A DNA stretch of 64,000 bases from Pseudomonadota bacterium (GCA_023386155.1 JAEWKH010000071.1:1-64000); one strand, 5' to 3'. Shown: positions 32,138-41,203, counted from the stretch's first letter. Made by a program: numbers and translations. The notes: generated by a model from the letters alone, not told the origin.

Positions 32138-32968
32138 GTGGGACGCAGCTATTTCCATCTTCATCTCGTGTCGGATTCGACGGGCGAGACGCTCATCACG
32201 GTCGCCCGCGCGGTAGTGGCGCAATACGAGGGCGTCGCCGCCATCGAGCATGTCTATCCGCTCGTGCGCTCCAACACGCAGCTGGAGCGCGTGATCAGCG
32301 AGATCGAGACCGCGCCCGGCATTGTGCTCTACACCCTGGTGGAGCAGGACCTCGCGCACAGGCTCGAGGAGGTCTGCCGTGCCACCGGCTCGCCGCATCT
32401 CTCCGTGCTCGAGCCGGTTCATGCCCTGCTCTCCTCCTATCTCGGCACGCATTCGACGGCGCGTCCCGGCGCGCAGCACATGCTGAACGCGGAATACTTC
32501 AAGCGCATCGACGCGATGAACTTCACGCTCCTGCACGATGACGGGCACCTGCCGCACGATCTCGACGAGGCGGACGTGATCCTGGTCGGCGTGAGCCGTA
32601 CCTCGAAGACGCCGACCGCGATCTATCTCGCCAATCGCGGCCTGAAGACGGCGAATATTCCTCTTGTTCCCGGGGTGCCGCCGCCGGCGGTCCTGGAGAC
32701 CGCCAGGAAGGCGCTCATCGTCGGCCTCGTGGCGACGCCGGAGCGCATCGTGCAGATCCGGCAGAACCGCCTGCTCAGCCTTAACGCCGACGACGACACC
32801 TCGTATGTGGACCGCGACGCGGTGGCCGAGGAGCTCGCGGCCTCGCGGCGGCTCTTCGCCCGCAACGGCTGGCCGGTGATCGACGTGACCCGCCGGTCCA
32901 TCGAGGAGACCGCTGCGGCGATCATCGACCTCTACCGCGATCACCGCCTGCGCTTCATCGCGGAATAG
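32138..32968 (+). CDS. ppsR: Pyruvate, water dikinase regulatory protein (DUF299)
   Basis: 276 aa from the GTG at 32138, which has GAGGAG 11 bases upstream; the upstream open frame is the repeat. PSRP-type bifunctional kinase/pyrophosphorylase that inactivates and reactivates PEP synthase or pyruvate phosphate dikinase. FHLHLVSDSTGETL opens the protein, the P-loop-like GVSRTSKTPTAIYLANRG lies at about residues 150-167, and IPLVPGVPPP follows. It is the first rightward gene beyond the origin region and is followed after 4 bases by maf. Which dikinase it controls cannot be told here. Confidence 0.92.
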   Translation: MGRSYFHLHLVSDSTGETLITVARAVVAQYEGVAAIEHVYPLVRSNTQLERVISEIETAPGIVLYTLVEQDLAHRLEEVCRATGSPHLSVLEPVHALLSSYLGTHSTARPGAQHMLNAEYFKRIDAMNFTLLHDDGHLPHDLDEADVILVGVSRTSKTPTAIYLANRGLKTANIPLVPGVPPPAVLETARKALIVGLVATPERIVQIRQNRLLSLNADDDTSYVDRDAVAEELAASRRLFARNGWPVIDVTRRSIEETAAAIIDLYRDHRLRFIAE

Positions 32969-32972
32969 AATC

Positions 32973-33590
32973 ATGCCCGCCCTGTGGACCCATTCCGAAA
33001 ATCTGCTCCTCGCCTCGACGAGCGCGACCCGGCTCGCCCTGCTCGTGAGCGCGGGGCTTTCCGTCGAGACGCAGAATGCCGGCATCGACGAGCGCGCCGT
33101 CGAGGCGGCGGCCGCCCGGGAGAGGCTCTCGCCGCCCGCCCTCGCGGCCCGCCTTGCGGCGGAAAAGGCGCTCGCCGTCAGCCGCCGCCACCCGGACCGG
33201 GTCGTGCTCGGCGCCGATCAGGTGCTCGCATGCGAGGGCGAGGTTTTTCACAAGCCGGAGGATCGCGCGGCCGCCCGGGCCCAGCTGACGAGGCTGTCCG
33301 GACGCACCCATGCCCTGCATTCGGCCGGCGCCATCGCCATCGGCGGCCAGATGGCCGAGGAATTCTCTGACAGCGCCACCCTCGCCATGCGGCCCCTGAC
33401 ACAGGAGACGGTCGATCTTTATCTCGACCTTGCCGGGCCCGATGTGCTCAAAAGCGTCGGCGTTTACCAGCTCGAAGGGTTCGGGGTTCATCTGTTCGAG
33501 TCGGTCGAGGGAAACCATTCGACGATCCTGGGCCTCCCCCTCCTCCCGCTGCTCGCGTCCCTGCGCCGCCTCGGCTGCCTGGCTCTTTAA
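32973..33590 (+). CDS. Maf family nucleoside triphosphate pyrophosphatase
   Basis: 205 aa. Maf proteins hydrolyse dTTP/UTP or modified nucleotides. The N-terminal LLLASTSATRLALLVSAGL is the Maf signature in diverged form (S-T-S-A-T-R instead of S-x-S-x-x-R). ALAARLAAEKALAVS, VVLGADQVLACEGEVFHKP with the catalytic Asp, and YLDLAGPDVLKSVGVYQLEGFG follow. Second gene of the ppsR-maf-aroE-coaE-dnaQ run. Substrate class is uncertain. Confidence 0.92.
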   Translation: MPALWTHSENLLLASTSATRLALLVSAGLSVETQNAGIDERAVEAAAARERLSPPALAARLAAEKALAVSRRHPDRVVLGADQVLACEGEVFHKPEDRAAARAQLTRLSGRTHALHSAGAIAIGGQMAEEFSDSATLAMRPLTQETVDLYLDLAGPDVLKSVGVYQLEGFGVHLFESVEGNHSTILGLPLLPLLASLRRLGCLAL

Positions 33591-33602
33591 GGATTGTTCT
33601 TC

Positions 33603-34451
33603 ATGACGAAGGCCTTCGTCGTCGGCCATCCGATCAAGCATTCCCGCTCGCCCCTGATCCACGGCTACTGGCTGAAGCGATACGGGCTCGACGGCTCCTA
33701 TGAGCGAATCGACGTGGCGCCTGTGGAATTCGGGGATTTCCTGAAGGGCTTCCGGTCCCGGGGCTTTGCCGGCGGCAACGTCACCATTCCGCACAAGGAG
33801 ATGGCATTCTTGAGCGTCGAGCGCCGCACCGCGCAGGCGGAGCGCGTGGGCGCCGTGAACACCCTCTGGATCGAGGACGGCATGCTCTGGGGCGACAACA
33901 CCGACGTCACCGGCTTCATGGCCCATCTCGATGCGAGCCTGGGGACAGGCTGGGAACAGGATGTGGACACAATCCTCGTGCTCGGCGCCGGCGGGGCCGC
34001 CCGGGCCGTGGTGGCCGGGCTCCAGGACCGGCCTTGCAGGCGCATCTTCGTGGCGAACCGCACCCTGTCGAAGGCGGAGGACCTGGTTCGCGATCTCAGG
34101 CGCCACGGCTCCGTCGCCCTGGAGATCTCGGCCTGGGAGGCCCTCCCGCGGGTGATCCCGCATGCCCGCCTCATCGTCAACACCACCTCGCTCGGCATGG
34201 CGGGCCAGCCGCTGCTCGCTCTCGACCTGTCGCAGGCGCCGCGCGAGGCCGTCGTGGCGGACATCGTCTATGTGCCGCTCGAGACGCCGCTCCTGGCCGC
34301 GGCGGCGGCACGGAACCTGAGAACCGTCGACGGGCTCGGCATGCTGCTCCATCAGGCGGTGCCCGGGTTCAGGCGCTGGTTCGGCGTGACCCCGGAGGTG
34401 ACGCCCGAGCTGCGGGCGCTGGTCCTGGCCGATATCGAGGCGCATCGATGA
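33603..34451 (+). CDS. aroE: Shikimate dehydrogenase
   Basis: 282 aa from the ATG at 33603 (AAGGA upstream; a TTG at 33594 is possible). It reduces 3-dehydroshikimate with NADPH in aromatic amino-acid synthesis. The substrate-binding part has VVGHPIKHSRSPLIHGYWL, and the catalytic Lys is in NVTIPHKE (about residue 66). The shikimate-binding Asp is in GDNTDVTGF (about 102). The Rossmann motif is VLGAGGAARAVVAGL. The tail MLLHQAVPGFRRWFG is typical. The stop overlaps the coaE start (ATGA). Confidence 0.96.
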   Translation: MTKAFVVGHPIKHSRSPLIHGYWLKRYGLDGSYERIDVAPVEFGDFLKGFRSRGFAGGNVTIPHKEMAFLSVERRTAQAERVGAVNTLWIEDGMLWGDNTDVTGFMAHLDASLGTGWEQDVDTILVLGAGGAARAVVAGLQDRPCRRIFVANRTLSKAEDLVRDLRRHGSVALEISAWEALPRVIPHARLIVNTTSLGMAGQPLLALDLSQAPREAVVADIVYVPLETPLLAAAAARNLRTVDGLGMLLHQAVPGFRRWFGVTPEVTPELRALVLADIEAHR

Positions 34452-35053
34452 CCTTCGTGCTCGGCCTCACCGGCTCCATCGGCATGGGAAAATCGGCTAC
34501 GGCCGATCTCTTCCGCCGGCTCGGCGTGCCGGTCCACGATGCCGACGCCACCGTGCACAGGCTCTATCGCGGCCGCGCCGCCCCGCTGATCGAAAAGGCC
34601 TTCCCGGGCACGGTCCAGGACGGCGCCGTCGACCGGGCGAAGCTCGGCGCCGCCGTCCTCGGCGATCCGGAGCACATGAAGCGGCTCGAGGCCATCGTGC
34701 ATCCGCTGGTGCGCGAGGAGGAGAAAGCCTTCCTCCGGCGGGTCCCGGATCTCTCGCCGGTGGCCGTCCTGGATATCCCGCTCCTGTTCGAGACCGGCGG
34801 CGAGGCGCGCTGCGACGCGGTTCTGGTCGTCACCGCGCCGGCCTGCGTGCAGCGCGACCGCGTCATGGCCCGACCCGGCATGACGGATGAGAAATTCCGT
34901 GCCATCCTGGCCAGGCAGATGCCGGACGCGGACAAGCGCGCCCGGGCCCATTTCCTGGTCGATACCAGCCGCGGCTTTTCGTCCGCCGAGGCGCAGGTGC
35001 GGTCGATCCTCGCCTGTCTCGCCGGCCGGCCGGGCCGCCGTCGCAGTGATTGA
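34448..35053 (+). CDS. coaE: Dephospho-CoA kinase
   Basis: 201 aa from the ATG at 34448 overlapping aroE by 4 bases. Last step of CoA synthesis. P-loop GLTGSIGMGKSATADLFRRL, substrate motif VPVHDADATVHRLY, then HPLVREEEKAFL and VLDIPLLFETG, all characteristic. The C-terminus ends in an Arg-rich tail. The gene lies between aroE and dnaQ as in most rhizobia. CoaA is also encoded in this window at 42.5-43.5 kb. Confidence 0.95.
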   Translation: MTFVLGLTGSIGMGKSATADLFRRLGVPVHDADATVHRLYRGRAAPLIEKAFPGTVQDGAVDRAKLGAAVLGDPEHMKRLEAIVHPLVREEEKAFLRRVPDLSPVAVLDIPLLFETGGEARCDAVLVVTAPACVQRDRVMARPGMTDEKFRAILARQMPDADKRARAHFLVDTSRGFSSAEAQVRSILACLAGRPGRRRSD

Positions 35054-35068
35054 TGAAGAGTTGTCCTG

Positions 35069-35791
35069 ATGTTGCGTGAAATCGTCCTCGATACCGAAAC
35101 CACCGGCACCGACCACGCCAAGGGCGACCGGGTGATCGAAATCGGCTGCGTCGAGCTCCTCAACCACATCCCGACCGGCAAGAGCTATCACGTCTATATC
35201 AACCCGGAATGCCCGGTCTCGCCCGGCGCCTTCGCGGTCCACGGGCTCTCCGACGAGTTCCTCAAGGACAAGCCGGTCTTCGCGGCGATTGCGGACGAGT
35301 TCGCCGCGTTCGTCGACGACGCCCGGCTCGTCATCCACAACGCGGCCTTCGACATCGGCTTCCTCAATGCGGAATTCGCCCGCACCGGGCACCGGCAGTT
35401 CATCCTCACCGACGCGGTCGACACCCTCTCGATGGCGCGGCGCAGGCATCCGGGCGCGGCGAACAACCTCGATGCGCTCTGCGCCCGCTACGGGATCGAC
35501 AATTCCAGGCGCACCAAGCACGGGGCGCTGCTCGACGCGGAGATCCTGGCGGAGGTCTATATCGAGCTGATCGGCGGCCGGCAGGTCGGCTTCGACCTGT
35601 CCCTTCAGCCCGCCGCCCGGGCCGGCGCGTCCGGTCGGGGAGCCGGGGCGGCCCGCGATGCGCGCCCGCGCACCCTGATCTCGCGGCTGACCGAGGCCGA
35701 GCGTGCGGCGCACGAGGCCTTCATCCAGTCGCTGGGACCGAACACGATCTGGCGCGACTATCTCGGCGAGACCACGCCGGAGGCCTCCTGA
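35069..35791 (+). CDS. dnaQ: DNA polymerase III epsilon subunit (3'-5' proofreading exonuclease)
   Basis: 240 aa. DEDDh exonuclease: Exo I is IVLDTETTGTD (residues 5-15), Exo II is LVIHNAAFDIGFLNAEF (about 90), and Exo III is RTKHGALLDAEILAEVY (about 160), with the catalytic His in HGALLDAE. The C-terminal tail (about 185-240) should bind the alpha subunit. Fifth gene of the ppsR to dnaQ run. A strong stem-loop terminator lies just downstream, shared with the convergent secB. Confidence 0.96.
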   Translation: MLREIVLDTETTGTDHAKGDRVIEIGCVELLNHIPTGKSYHVYINPECPVSPGAFAVHGLSDEFLKDKPVFAAIADEFAAFVDDARLVIHNAAFDIGFLNAEFARTGHRQFILTDAVDTLSMARRRHPGAANNLDALCARYGIDNSRRTKHGALLDAEILAEVYIELIGGRQVGFDLSLQPAARAGASGRGAGAARDARPRTLISRLTEAERAAHEAFIQSLGPNTIWRDYLGETTPEAS

Positions 35792-35811
35792 TCATCCTGC
35801 GTTCAGCCCAC

Positions 35812-35841
35812 AAAAAGGGCGAGACGGAAACCGTCTCGCCC
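35812..35841 (-). terminator. Strong stem-loop terminator of secB (shared with dnaQ)
   Basis: A perfect 11-bp stem (GGGCGAGACGG / CCGTCTCGCCC) with a three-base loop. Minus-strand reading gives TTTTTG after it, right beyond the secB stop at 35872. On the plus strand it follows dnaQ but lacks a T-run. Confidence 0.9.
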
Positions 35842-35871
35842 GACTGAAAAACCGAAAGCTGGAAAGATCGC

Positions 35872-36354
35872 TTACGACAGCGTCTGGCCGCCGCCGTTCT
35901 GCTGGCCCTGCATCTCTGCGGCGCGCTGGCGGTAGAGGGCCACGAAGTCGATCGGGTCGATGTAGAGGGGCGGGAAGCCGCCGTTGCGCACCGCCTCGGC
36001 CACCATCTGGCGGGCGAAGGGGAAGAGCAGGCGCGGGCATTCGATCATCACCACCGGGTGCAGCTGCTCCTGCGGGATGTTCTGGATCCGGAACACGCCC
36101 GAATAGGTCAGCTCGAAGGCGAACAGCACATCCTTGCCGCCGATCTTGGCATCGCCCTCGAGGGTGAGGTCGACCTCGAAATCGGCCTCGGCGAGCTGCT
36201 TGGCGTTCACGTTGACCTGCAGGTTAATCTGCGGGCCTTCCGACTGCTGCTGCAGGGAGCGGGGCGCGTTGGGGTTTTCGAAGGAAAAGTCCTTGCAGTA
36301 CTGCGCAAGGGCGTTGAGCGCGGGCGCTCCGTTGTTTGCCGGGTTCTCGGCCAT
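35872..36354 (-). CDS. secB: Protein-export chaperone SecB
   Basis: 160 aa. Cytosolic tetramer that keeps preproteins unfolded and passes them to SecA. Typical alphaproteobacterial start (NGAPALNALAQYCKDFSFENPNAP), then NLQVNVNAKQLAEADFEVDL, VFRIQNIPQEQLHPVVMIECPRLLFPFARQMVAEAVRNGGFPP (long match to the family core, residues about 85-130) and IDFVALYRQRAAEM. It is divergent from the Tim44-like gene and convergent with dnaQ. Confidence 0.96.
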   Translation of the reverse strand: MAENPANNGAPALNALAQYCKDFSFENPNAPRSLQQQSEGPQINLQVNVNAKQLAEADFEVDLTLEGDAKIGGKDVLFAFELTYSGVFRIQNIPQEQLHPVVMIECPRLLFPFARQMVAEAVRNGGFPPLYIDPIDFVALYRQRAAEMQGQQNGGGQTLS

Positions 36355-36615
36355 GGTTCATGCTCCCTAAGGGGTGTCTTATCGGGCCCGGACGAAACAC
36401 GTCGTCAGGCAAAGCGCCGGCTCGCTTCGGGCCATGGATCTTCGCGCTACCAGCTTCTCCGGCATGAAGCAAGATTTCAGCCGACTCAATCGCTTGTCGG
36501 GGGCGGAGGTGGATGTTACGACCTCAGGACCCCATATGCGAAGGATGAAACCTTCGCCTCCTTGATACGACGCCCGGTGACAGCCGGGTACGGGCAGGCT
36601 CACAACGGATCGACG

Positions 36616-37335
36616 ATGCAGGATTCCTTCGACATCACGACCCTCATTTTTATCGTACTCGCCGTTTTCGTGATCTGGCGTCTCCGCTCCGTCCTGGGGC
36701 AGAAGACCGGCAACGAGCAGCCCCCCTTCGATCCGATGTCGCGCCGGGATGCGCCCCTTCGTCCCGGCAACGCGCCGGCCGAGCCGGATCACAATGTGGT
36801 GCGCCTGCCCGGCGCCAACGGCGCCCGCCCTGCCGAGGCTTCCTCGGCCGAGCGCTGGAAGGACTTCGCCGAGCCCGGCACGCCCATGGCCCAGGCCCTC
36901 GACGGCATTGTCCGGGCCGAGCCGGGCTTCAACCCGGCCGAGTTCCTGGAAGGCGCCAAGTCCGCCTATGAGATGATCGTCACCGCCTTCGCCCAGGGCG
37001 ACCGCAGGACCCTCAAGGATCTCCTCGCGAAGGAGGTCTACGAGGGCTTCGAACGGGCGATCACCGAGCGCGAGCGCCGGGGCGAGACGGTCGAGACCAC
37101 CTTCGTGTCCATCGACAAGGCCGAGATGGCCGGGGCCGAGCTCCAGGGCAAGACGGCCCAGATCGTGGTGCGCTTCCTCTCCAAGCTCATCACCGCGACC
37201 CGCGATGCCTCCGGCACCGTGGTCGACGGCAGCCCCGAGACCGTGGCCGACGTCACCGACGTGTGGACCTTCGCCCGCACGCTGGGCAGCCGCGATCCCA
37301 ACTGGCAGCTCGTGGCGACCGAAGCGGGGCAATGA
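36616..37335 (+). CDS. Tim44/TimA family membrane-anchored adaptor
   Basis: 239 aa from the ATG at 36616. N-terminal single transmembrane segment (residues 8-25, TLIFIVLAVFVIWRLRSVLG), then a disordered Pro/Arg linker to about residue 85. A Tim44-like domain follows (about 95-235), with KSAYEMIVTAFAQGDRRTLKDLL and a final VTDVWTFARTLGSRDPNWQLVATE, the family hallmark. Mitochondrial Tim44 is the eukaryotic relative; the alphaproteobacterial role is in envelope or translocation quality. The gene overlaps mltA by 4 bases and is divergent from secB. Confidence 0.9.
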   Translation: MQDSFDITTLIFIVLAVFVIWRLRSVLGQKTGNEQPPFDPMSRRDAPLRPGNAPAEPDHNVVRLPGANGARPAEASSAERWKDFAEPGTPMAQALDGIVRAEPGFNPAEFLEGAKSAYEMIVTAFAQGDRRTLKDLLAKEVYEGFERAITERERRGETVETTFVSIDKAEMAGAELQGKTAQIVVRFLSKLITATRDASGTVVDGSPETVADVTDVWTFARTLGSRDPNWQLVATEAGQ

Positions 37336-38495
37336 CGTATGCCGGGCGGACCCTCCTCGCTTGCTCCCTCGCATGGGGCTTGAGCATGTCCGCCGGAACG
37401 GCATCGGGCCTGAAGGACCAGGCACGCCTGGATCCCCTGCCCTTCGCGGATCTCGCAGGCTGGGAGGCCGACGATCACGCGGCCGCCTTCCAGGCCTTCC
37501 TGCGTTCCTGCCGGGCTCTCGATGCCGCCCCCCTGCGCCCGGCCAAAGAGCCCCAGGGTGACCTCCTGGCCGCCTGCCGCGAGGCCCTGAAGACGCCCGG
37601 TCTCGACAAGGCCGGGGCCCGGCGCTTCTTCGAGACGCATTTCCAGCCCTTCGCCGTCACGCCCCCTTCCGGGAGCGGGTTCCTGACCGGCTATTACGAA
37701 CCTGAGTTCCAGGGCTCGCGCAGGCCGGACGCCACCTATCGCGTTCCCCTGCTCGACCGGCCCGAGGATCTCGTCACCATCCCGCAGGGTGAAACCCTGC
37801 CCGGCCTCGAGAAGGGCCTTCAGGCCGCCCGGCGCACCCAGGACGGCTACGAGCCCTATCCCGACCGCGCCGCCATCGAGGACGGAGCCTTAGGGAACTT
37901 CGCCCGGCCCATCGTCTATCTGCGCGAGCCGGGCGAGGCCTTCATCATCCATGTGCAGGGCTCGGCCCGCATCCGCCTCGCCGACGGCTCGGTGATGCGC
38001 GTGGCCTATGCGGGGCGCAACGGGCGGCCCTACACGTCCATCGGCCGGCTGCTGGTGCAGCAGGGCGAGATGAACCTGGAGACCATGACGCTGGAAAAGC
38101 TCATGGGCTGGCTGAAGGACCATCCGGAACCGGCCAAGGCCCTGATGCGGCAGAACCTTTCCTACATCTTCTTCCGCGAGGCGAGCGAGCTCGCCCCCGG
38201 GGACGGGCCTGTCGGCGGCGCCGGCACGCCGCTCGTGCCCGGCCGGAGCCTCGCGGTGGACCGTTCCCTCTGGGCCTATGGCCTGCCCGTCTGGCTCGAC
38301 GGGCAATTGCCGCTCGCCCTCGACCGGGCCGAGCCCCTGCGGCGGCTGATGATCGCGCAGGATACGGGCTCGGCCATCGTCGGCCCGGCCCGCGGCGACT
38401 TCTTCTTCGGCAGTGGCGAGGAGGCGGGGCGCCGCGCCGGCCTCCTGCGCCATCCCGTGCGCTTCGTGGTTCTGCAGCCCAAACCCCGTTCATGA
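37332..38495 (+). CDS. mltA: Membrane-bound lytic murein transglycosylase A
   Basis: 387 aa from the ATG at 37332 (ATGA overlap with the Tim44-like gene). Signal sequence at residues 1-26; an LLAC motif at 8-11 is probably too early for a lipobox. The MltA barrel has FLTGYYEPEFQGSRRPDATY and the late FIIHVQGSARIRLADGSVMRVAYAG. The 3D domain near the C-terminus carries the three Asp motifs (LMIAQDTGSAIVGPARGDFF, GSGEEAGRRAG). It cleaves peptidoglycan to form 1,6-anhydro-muropeptides. It overlaps the Smr gene by 4 bases. Confidence 0.95.
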   Translation: MTYAGRTLLACSLAWGLSMSAGTASGLKDQARLDPLPFADLAGWEADDHAAAFQAFLRSCRALDAAPLRPAKEPQGDLLAACREALKTPGLDKAGARRFFETHFQPFAVTPPSGSGFLTGYYEPEFQGSRRPDATYRVPLLDRPEDLVTIPQGETLPGLEKGLQAARRTQDGYEPYPDRAAIEDGALGNFARPIVYLREPGEAFIIHVQGSARIRLADGSVMRVAYAGRNGRPYTSIGRLLVQQGEMNLETMTLEKLMGWLKDHPEPAKALMRQNLSYIFFREASELAPGDGPVGGAGTPLVPGRSLAVDRSLWAYGLPVWLDGQLPLALDRAEPLRRLMIAQDTGSAIVGPARGDFFFGSGEEAGRRAGLLRHPVRFVVLQPKPRS

Positions 38496-39061
38496 CCAAG
38501 AGAAGCCGTACCCGCCAGCTCAGCCCCGAGGAGAAGCGGCTCTGGTCCCATGTGGCCAGGCACGTGCAGCCCATGAAGGGCAAGCGCCTGCCGCCCGAGC
38601 CGGAACCCGACGACAAGCCCGCCACGGCGCCTGCCCCGCAGGTTGCCGCCCCGTCCTCCGTCCTGCCCCCGCTCCCGCCCCAGGCGAAGCCGGCCCTGCC
38701 GCCGCTCGCCCCCGTGGAGCGCAGGACGCTCCAGGCCCTGCGGCGTGGCCGCAAGGACGTGGACAGCGTCATCGACCTGCACGGGATGCGCCAGGAGGAG
38801 GCCCATTTCGCCCTCCTCCGCTTCCTGTACCGGGCCCAGGGTTCCGGCCACGGGCTCGTTCTCGTGATCACCGGCAAGGGCGGCGCGGCCGTGAGCCCCG
38901 GCCTGTTCGAGGAGCGCGGGGTGCTGCGCCGCATGGTCCCCCACTGGCTTCGCCTGCCCGACCTCCGCTCCCTGGTGATCGGCTTCGAGGAGGCCTCTCC
39001 CCAGCACGGCGGATCCGGTGCACTCTATGTCAGGCTCCGCCGCCGGCGGGGTATGGAATAG
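38492..39061 (+). CDS. Smr/MutS2-type small nuclease domain protein
   Basis: 189 aa. The N-terminal half is disordered and Pro-rich. The Smr domain covers about residues 85-185: VIDLHGMRQEEAHFALLRFL, then VLVITGKGG, LPDLRSLVIGFEEASPQHGGSGALYVRLR. The H-G-x-x-x-x-E/A and TGKG motifs are those of Smr domains, which cut DNA or RNA in some proteins. It is translationally coupled to mltA (ATGA overlap). The cellular role is unknown; this mltA-smr pairing is common in Rhizobiales. Confidence 0.9.
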   Translation: MTKRSRTRQLSPEEKRLWSHVARHVQPMKGKRLPPEPEPDDKPATAPAPQVAAPSSVLPPLPPQAKPALPPLAPVERRTLQALRRGRKDVDSVIDLHGMRQEEAHFALLRFLYRAQGSGHGLVLVITGKGGAAVSPGLFEERGVLRRMVPHWLRLPDLRSLVIGFEEASPQHGGSGALYVRLRRRRGME

Positions 39062-39065
39062 GCAC

Positions 39066-39488
39066 ATGACCCCCTTCGGCGAACGGGTGCGGCAGCTGCG
39101 CCAGGAGCGCGGGCGGATGTTGAAGGACATGGCCGCCCATTTGGGCGTGTCCAGCGCCTATCTCTCGGCGCTCGAGCGCGGCGAGCGCGGCAAGCCCACC
39201 TGGGCCCTGATCCAGGGAGTCCTGCAATATTTCCACATCATCTGGGACGAGGCCGACGAGCTGATGCGCCTCGCCGACCTGTCCGACCCCAGGGTGAGGA
39301 TCGACACGGCCAATGCCGACCCCAGGGCGACCCTTCTGGCGAACCGCCTGGCGCGGGAGATCCGGGGCATGAACCCGGAGGAGCTCGACCAGATGCTCGC
39401 CGTGCTCGATCGGGCGCAGGAGCGGGAACGGAGAGCTGGTGCCCCCATCGAAGCCCTCCCGGAAGCCGTCCACGATCCTGCGCCCTGA
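39066..39488 (+). CDS. XRE-type helix-turn-helix regulator
   Basis: 140 aa from the ATG at 39066 (4 bases after the Smr stop). Residues 4-65 are an XRE/Cro helix-turn-helix: FGERVRQLRQERGRMLKDMA, HLGVSSAYLSALERGERGKP, then TWALIQGVLQYFHIIWDEADELMRLA. The remainder is a short helical tail, too small to be a ligand domain. It ends the Tim44-mltA-smr-HTH gene string conserved in Rhizobiales and may tune that operon or another envelope gene (inference). Confidence 0.9.
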   Translation: MTPFGERVRQLRQERGRMLKDMAAHLGVSSAYLSALERGERGKPTWALIQGVLQYFHIIWDEADELMRLADLSDPRVRIDTANADPRATLLANRLAREIRGMNPEELDQMLAVLDRAQERERRAGAPIEALPEAVHDPAP

Positions 39489-39570
39489 TCGCGAACAAAG
39501 CATTCCCGAACGGCACGTTGCCCCGCTCGTTTCTGGCGATTAACCCTGCACCAAGCAGAGGGTAAGTTGC

Positions 39571-40104
39571 ATGATCCGAGAAGCCACGCTCACCGATGCG
39601 AGCAATCTAGCGGCCCTATCGATCCAGGTCTGGCTCCATACCTACGCGAAGGCTGGGCTTAGAAACGCGCTATCCGATTATGTCCTATCGGAGTTCACCG
39701 TGCAGCGGCTCGCGACAAGCCTCGCCGACGACAACGAACTCTTTCTTGTCTGCGAGGAAAACGCGCATCTTGTCGGCTATCTGAGGTTGCTGTTGAACTC
39801 GCCTTCTCCGGCTGATGCACAGGCGCGTGTCGAAATCGCTAGACTCTACGTGCAGGAGCACTTTCTCGGGAAAGGCATTGGAAGCGCCCTTCTCGAGCAT
39901 CTTTACGCGTATTGTGGCAGGATCGGAATTTCGGGCGTCTGGCTTGCGGTCAATCACGAGAACACACGTGCGATCCGCTTTTACGAGCGACATCGCTTCG
40001 AGCGCAGGGGCTCGACATTCTTCCATCTGGAGAACGAACGGCACGAGAATTTCATTCTCTACAAGCCGATTGCATCACCCCCACCGAAAAGCTCCTGCCC
40101 TTGA
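39571..40104 (+). CDS. GNAT family N-acetyltransferase
   Basis: 177 aa. The acetyl-CoA-binding motif is in RVEIARLYVQEHFLGKGIGSALLEHL (about residues 90-115, with the pyrophosphate loop GKGIGSA). NHENTRAIRFYERHRFERRG follows. The substrate is not predictable. The gene is noticeably less G+C-rich than the neighbouring operon genes and stands alone between the HTH gene and the adenosine kinase gene, so a recent gain is likely. Confidence 0.9.
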   Translation: MIREATLTDASNLAALSIQVWLHTYAKAGLRNALSDYVLSEFTVQRLATSLADDNELFLVCEENAHLVGYLRLLLNSPSPADAQARVEIARLYVQEHFLGKGIGSALLEHLYAYCGRIGISGVWLAVNHENTRAIRFYERHRFERRGSTFFHLENERHENFILYKPIASPPPKSSCP

Positions 40105-40158
40105 CCTCCCTCAGCGTGGATGCGAAAGCGCCCCATCGTCTCACAATCCCGGTGGCTC

Positions 40159-41160
40159 ATGTCCCAGACCCGCATCGACGTCCTCACCCTCGGCAACGCC
40201 ATCGTTGACGTGCTCTCCCATACCGATGAGGCCTTCCTGATCCAGAAGAAGGTCCACAAGGGCGCCATGCAGCTCATCGACGAGGCGCGCGCCGAGGAGC
40301 TTTACGGCGACATGGGCCCGGCGATCATCGTGTCGGGCGGCTCGGGCGCCAACACGGCGGCGGGGGCCGCCTCCTTCGGGGTCAAGGCGGGCTTCATCGG
40401 CAAGGTCAGGAACGACGAGACGGGCAAGCTCTTCGCCCACGACCTCAAGGCCATCGACGTCCATTACGACGTGAAGCCCGCCGAGGACGGCCCGGCCACC
40501 GCCCGCAGCTTCATCCTGGTGACGCCGGACGGCGAGCGCACCATGAACACCTATCTCGGCGCCTGCCAGAACCTGACCCCGGACGACGTGAATCCCGAGA
40601 CGGTGCGCGCCTCCTCCATCGTCTATCTCGAAGGCTATCTCTGGGACCCGCCGGCCGCGAAGGAAGCCTTCCGCAAGGCCGTGAAGATCGCCCACGAGGC
40701 CGGCAACAAGGTGGCGCTCACCCTGTCCGACGCCTTCTGCGTCGACCGCTACCGCGACGAGTTCCTCGGTCTGATGCGCGACGGCAGCCTCGACATCCTC
40801 TTCGCCAATATCCATGAACTGCAGAGCCTCTACGGCACGGCGTCGGCCGACAGCGCGCTCTCGGCCCTGCGCGAGGAGAACGTGCTCGGCGCCATCACCC
40901 GCTCGGCCGAGGGCGCGCTTGTGGTCAGCCGGGGCGAGACGCTGAGCGTTCCCGCCTTCCCGGTCGAGCGCGTGGTCGACACCACCGGAGCCGGCGACCT
41001 CTTCGCCTCCGGGTTCCTCGCCGGCCTCGTCAAGAATCTCGACCTCATCGATTGCGCCCGCCTCGGGGGACTGGCCGCCGCCGAGATCATCAGCCATCTC
41101 GGCGCCCGCCCGCAGGTAAGTCTCAAGGAACTGGCGCAGCAGGAAGGATTGCTCGTCTGA
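40159..41160 (+). CDS. PfkB family kinase, adenosine kinase type
   Basis: 333 aa from the ATG at 40159 (MSQTRIDVLTLGNAIVDVLS). Ribokinase fold. The first PfkB region is SGGSGANTAAGAASFGVKAGFIGKV. The second signature is VVDTTGAGDLFASGFLAGL (about 275-293), with the catalytic Asp and the anion hole. The sequence is typical of the alphaproteobacterial adenosine kinase branch that feeds AMP salvage, but substrate cannot be proven without assays. A 13-codon in-frame extension to 40120 is less likely. Confidence 0.9.
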   Translation: MSQTRIDVLTLGNAIVDVLSHTDEAFLIQKKVHKGAMQLIDEARAEELYGDMGPAIIVSGGSGANTAAGAASFGVKAGFIGKVRNDETGKLFAHDLKAIDVHYDVKPAEDGPATARSFILVTPDGERTMNTYLGACQNLTPDDVNPETVRASSIVYLEGYLWDPPAAKEAFRKAVKIAHEAGNKVALTLSDAFCVDRYRDEFLGLMRDGSLDILFANIHELQSLYGTASADSALSALREENVLGAITRSAEGALVVSRGETLSVPAFPVERVVDTTGAGDLFASGFLAGLVKNLDLIDCARLGGLAAAEIISHLGARPQVSLKELAQQEGLLV

Positions 41161-41203
41161 GGGAAATCTCGGGAAACGACGCCATGGCGGTAAGGTCGCG
41201 GCA

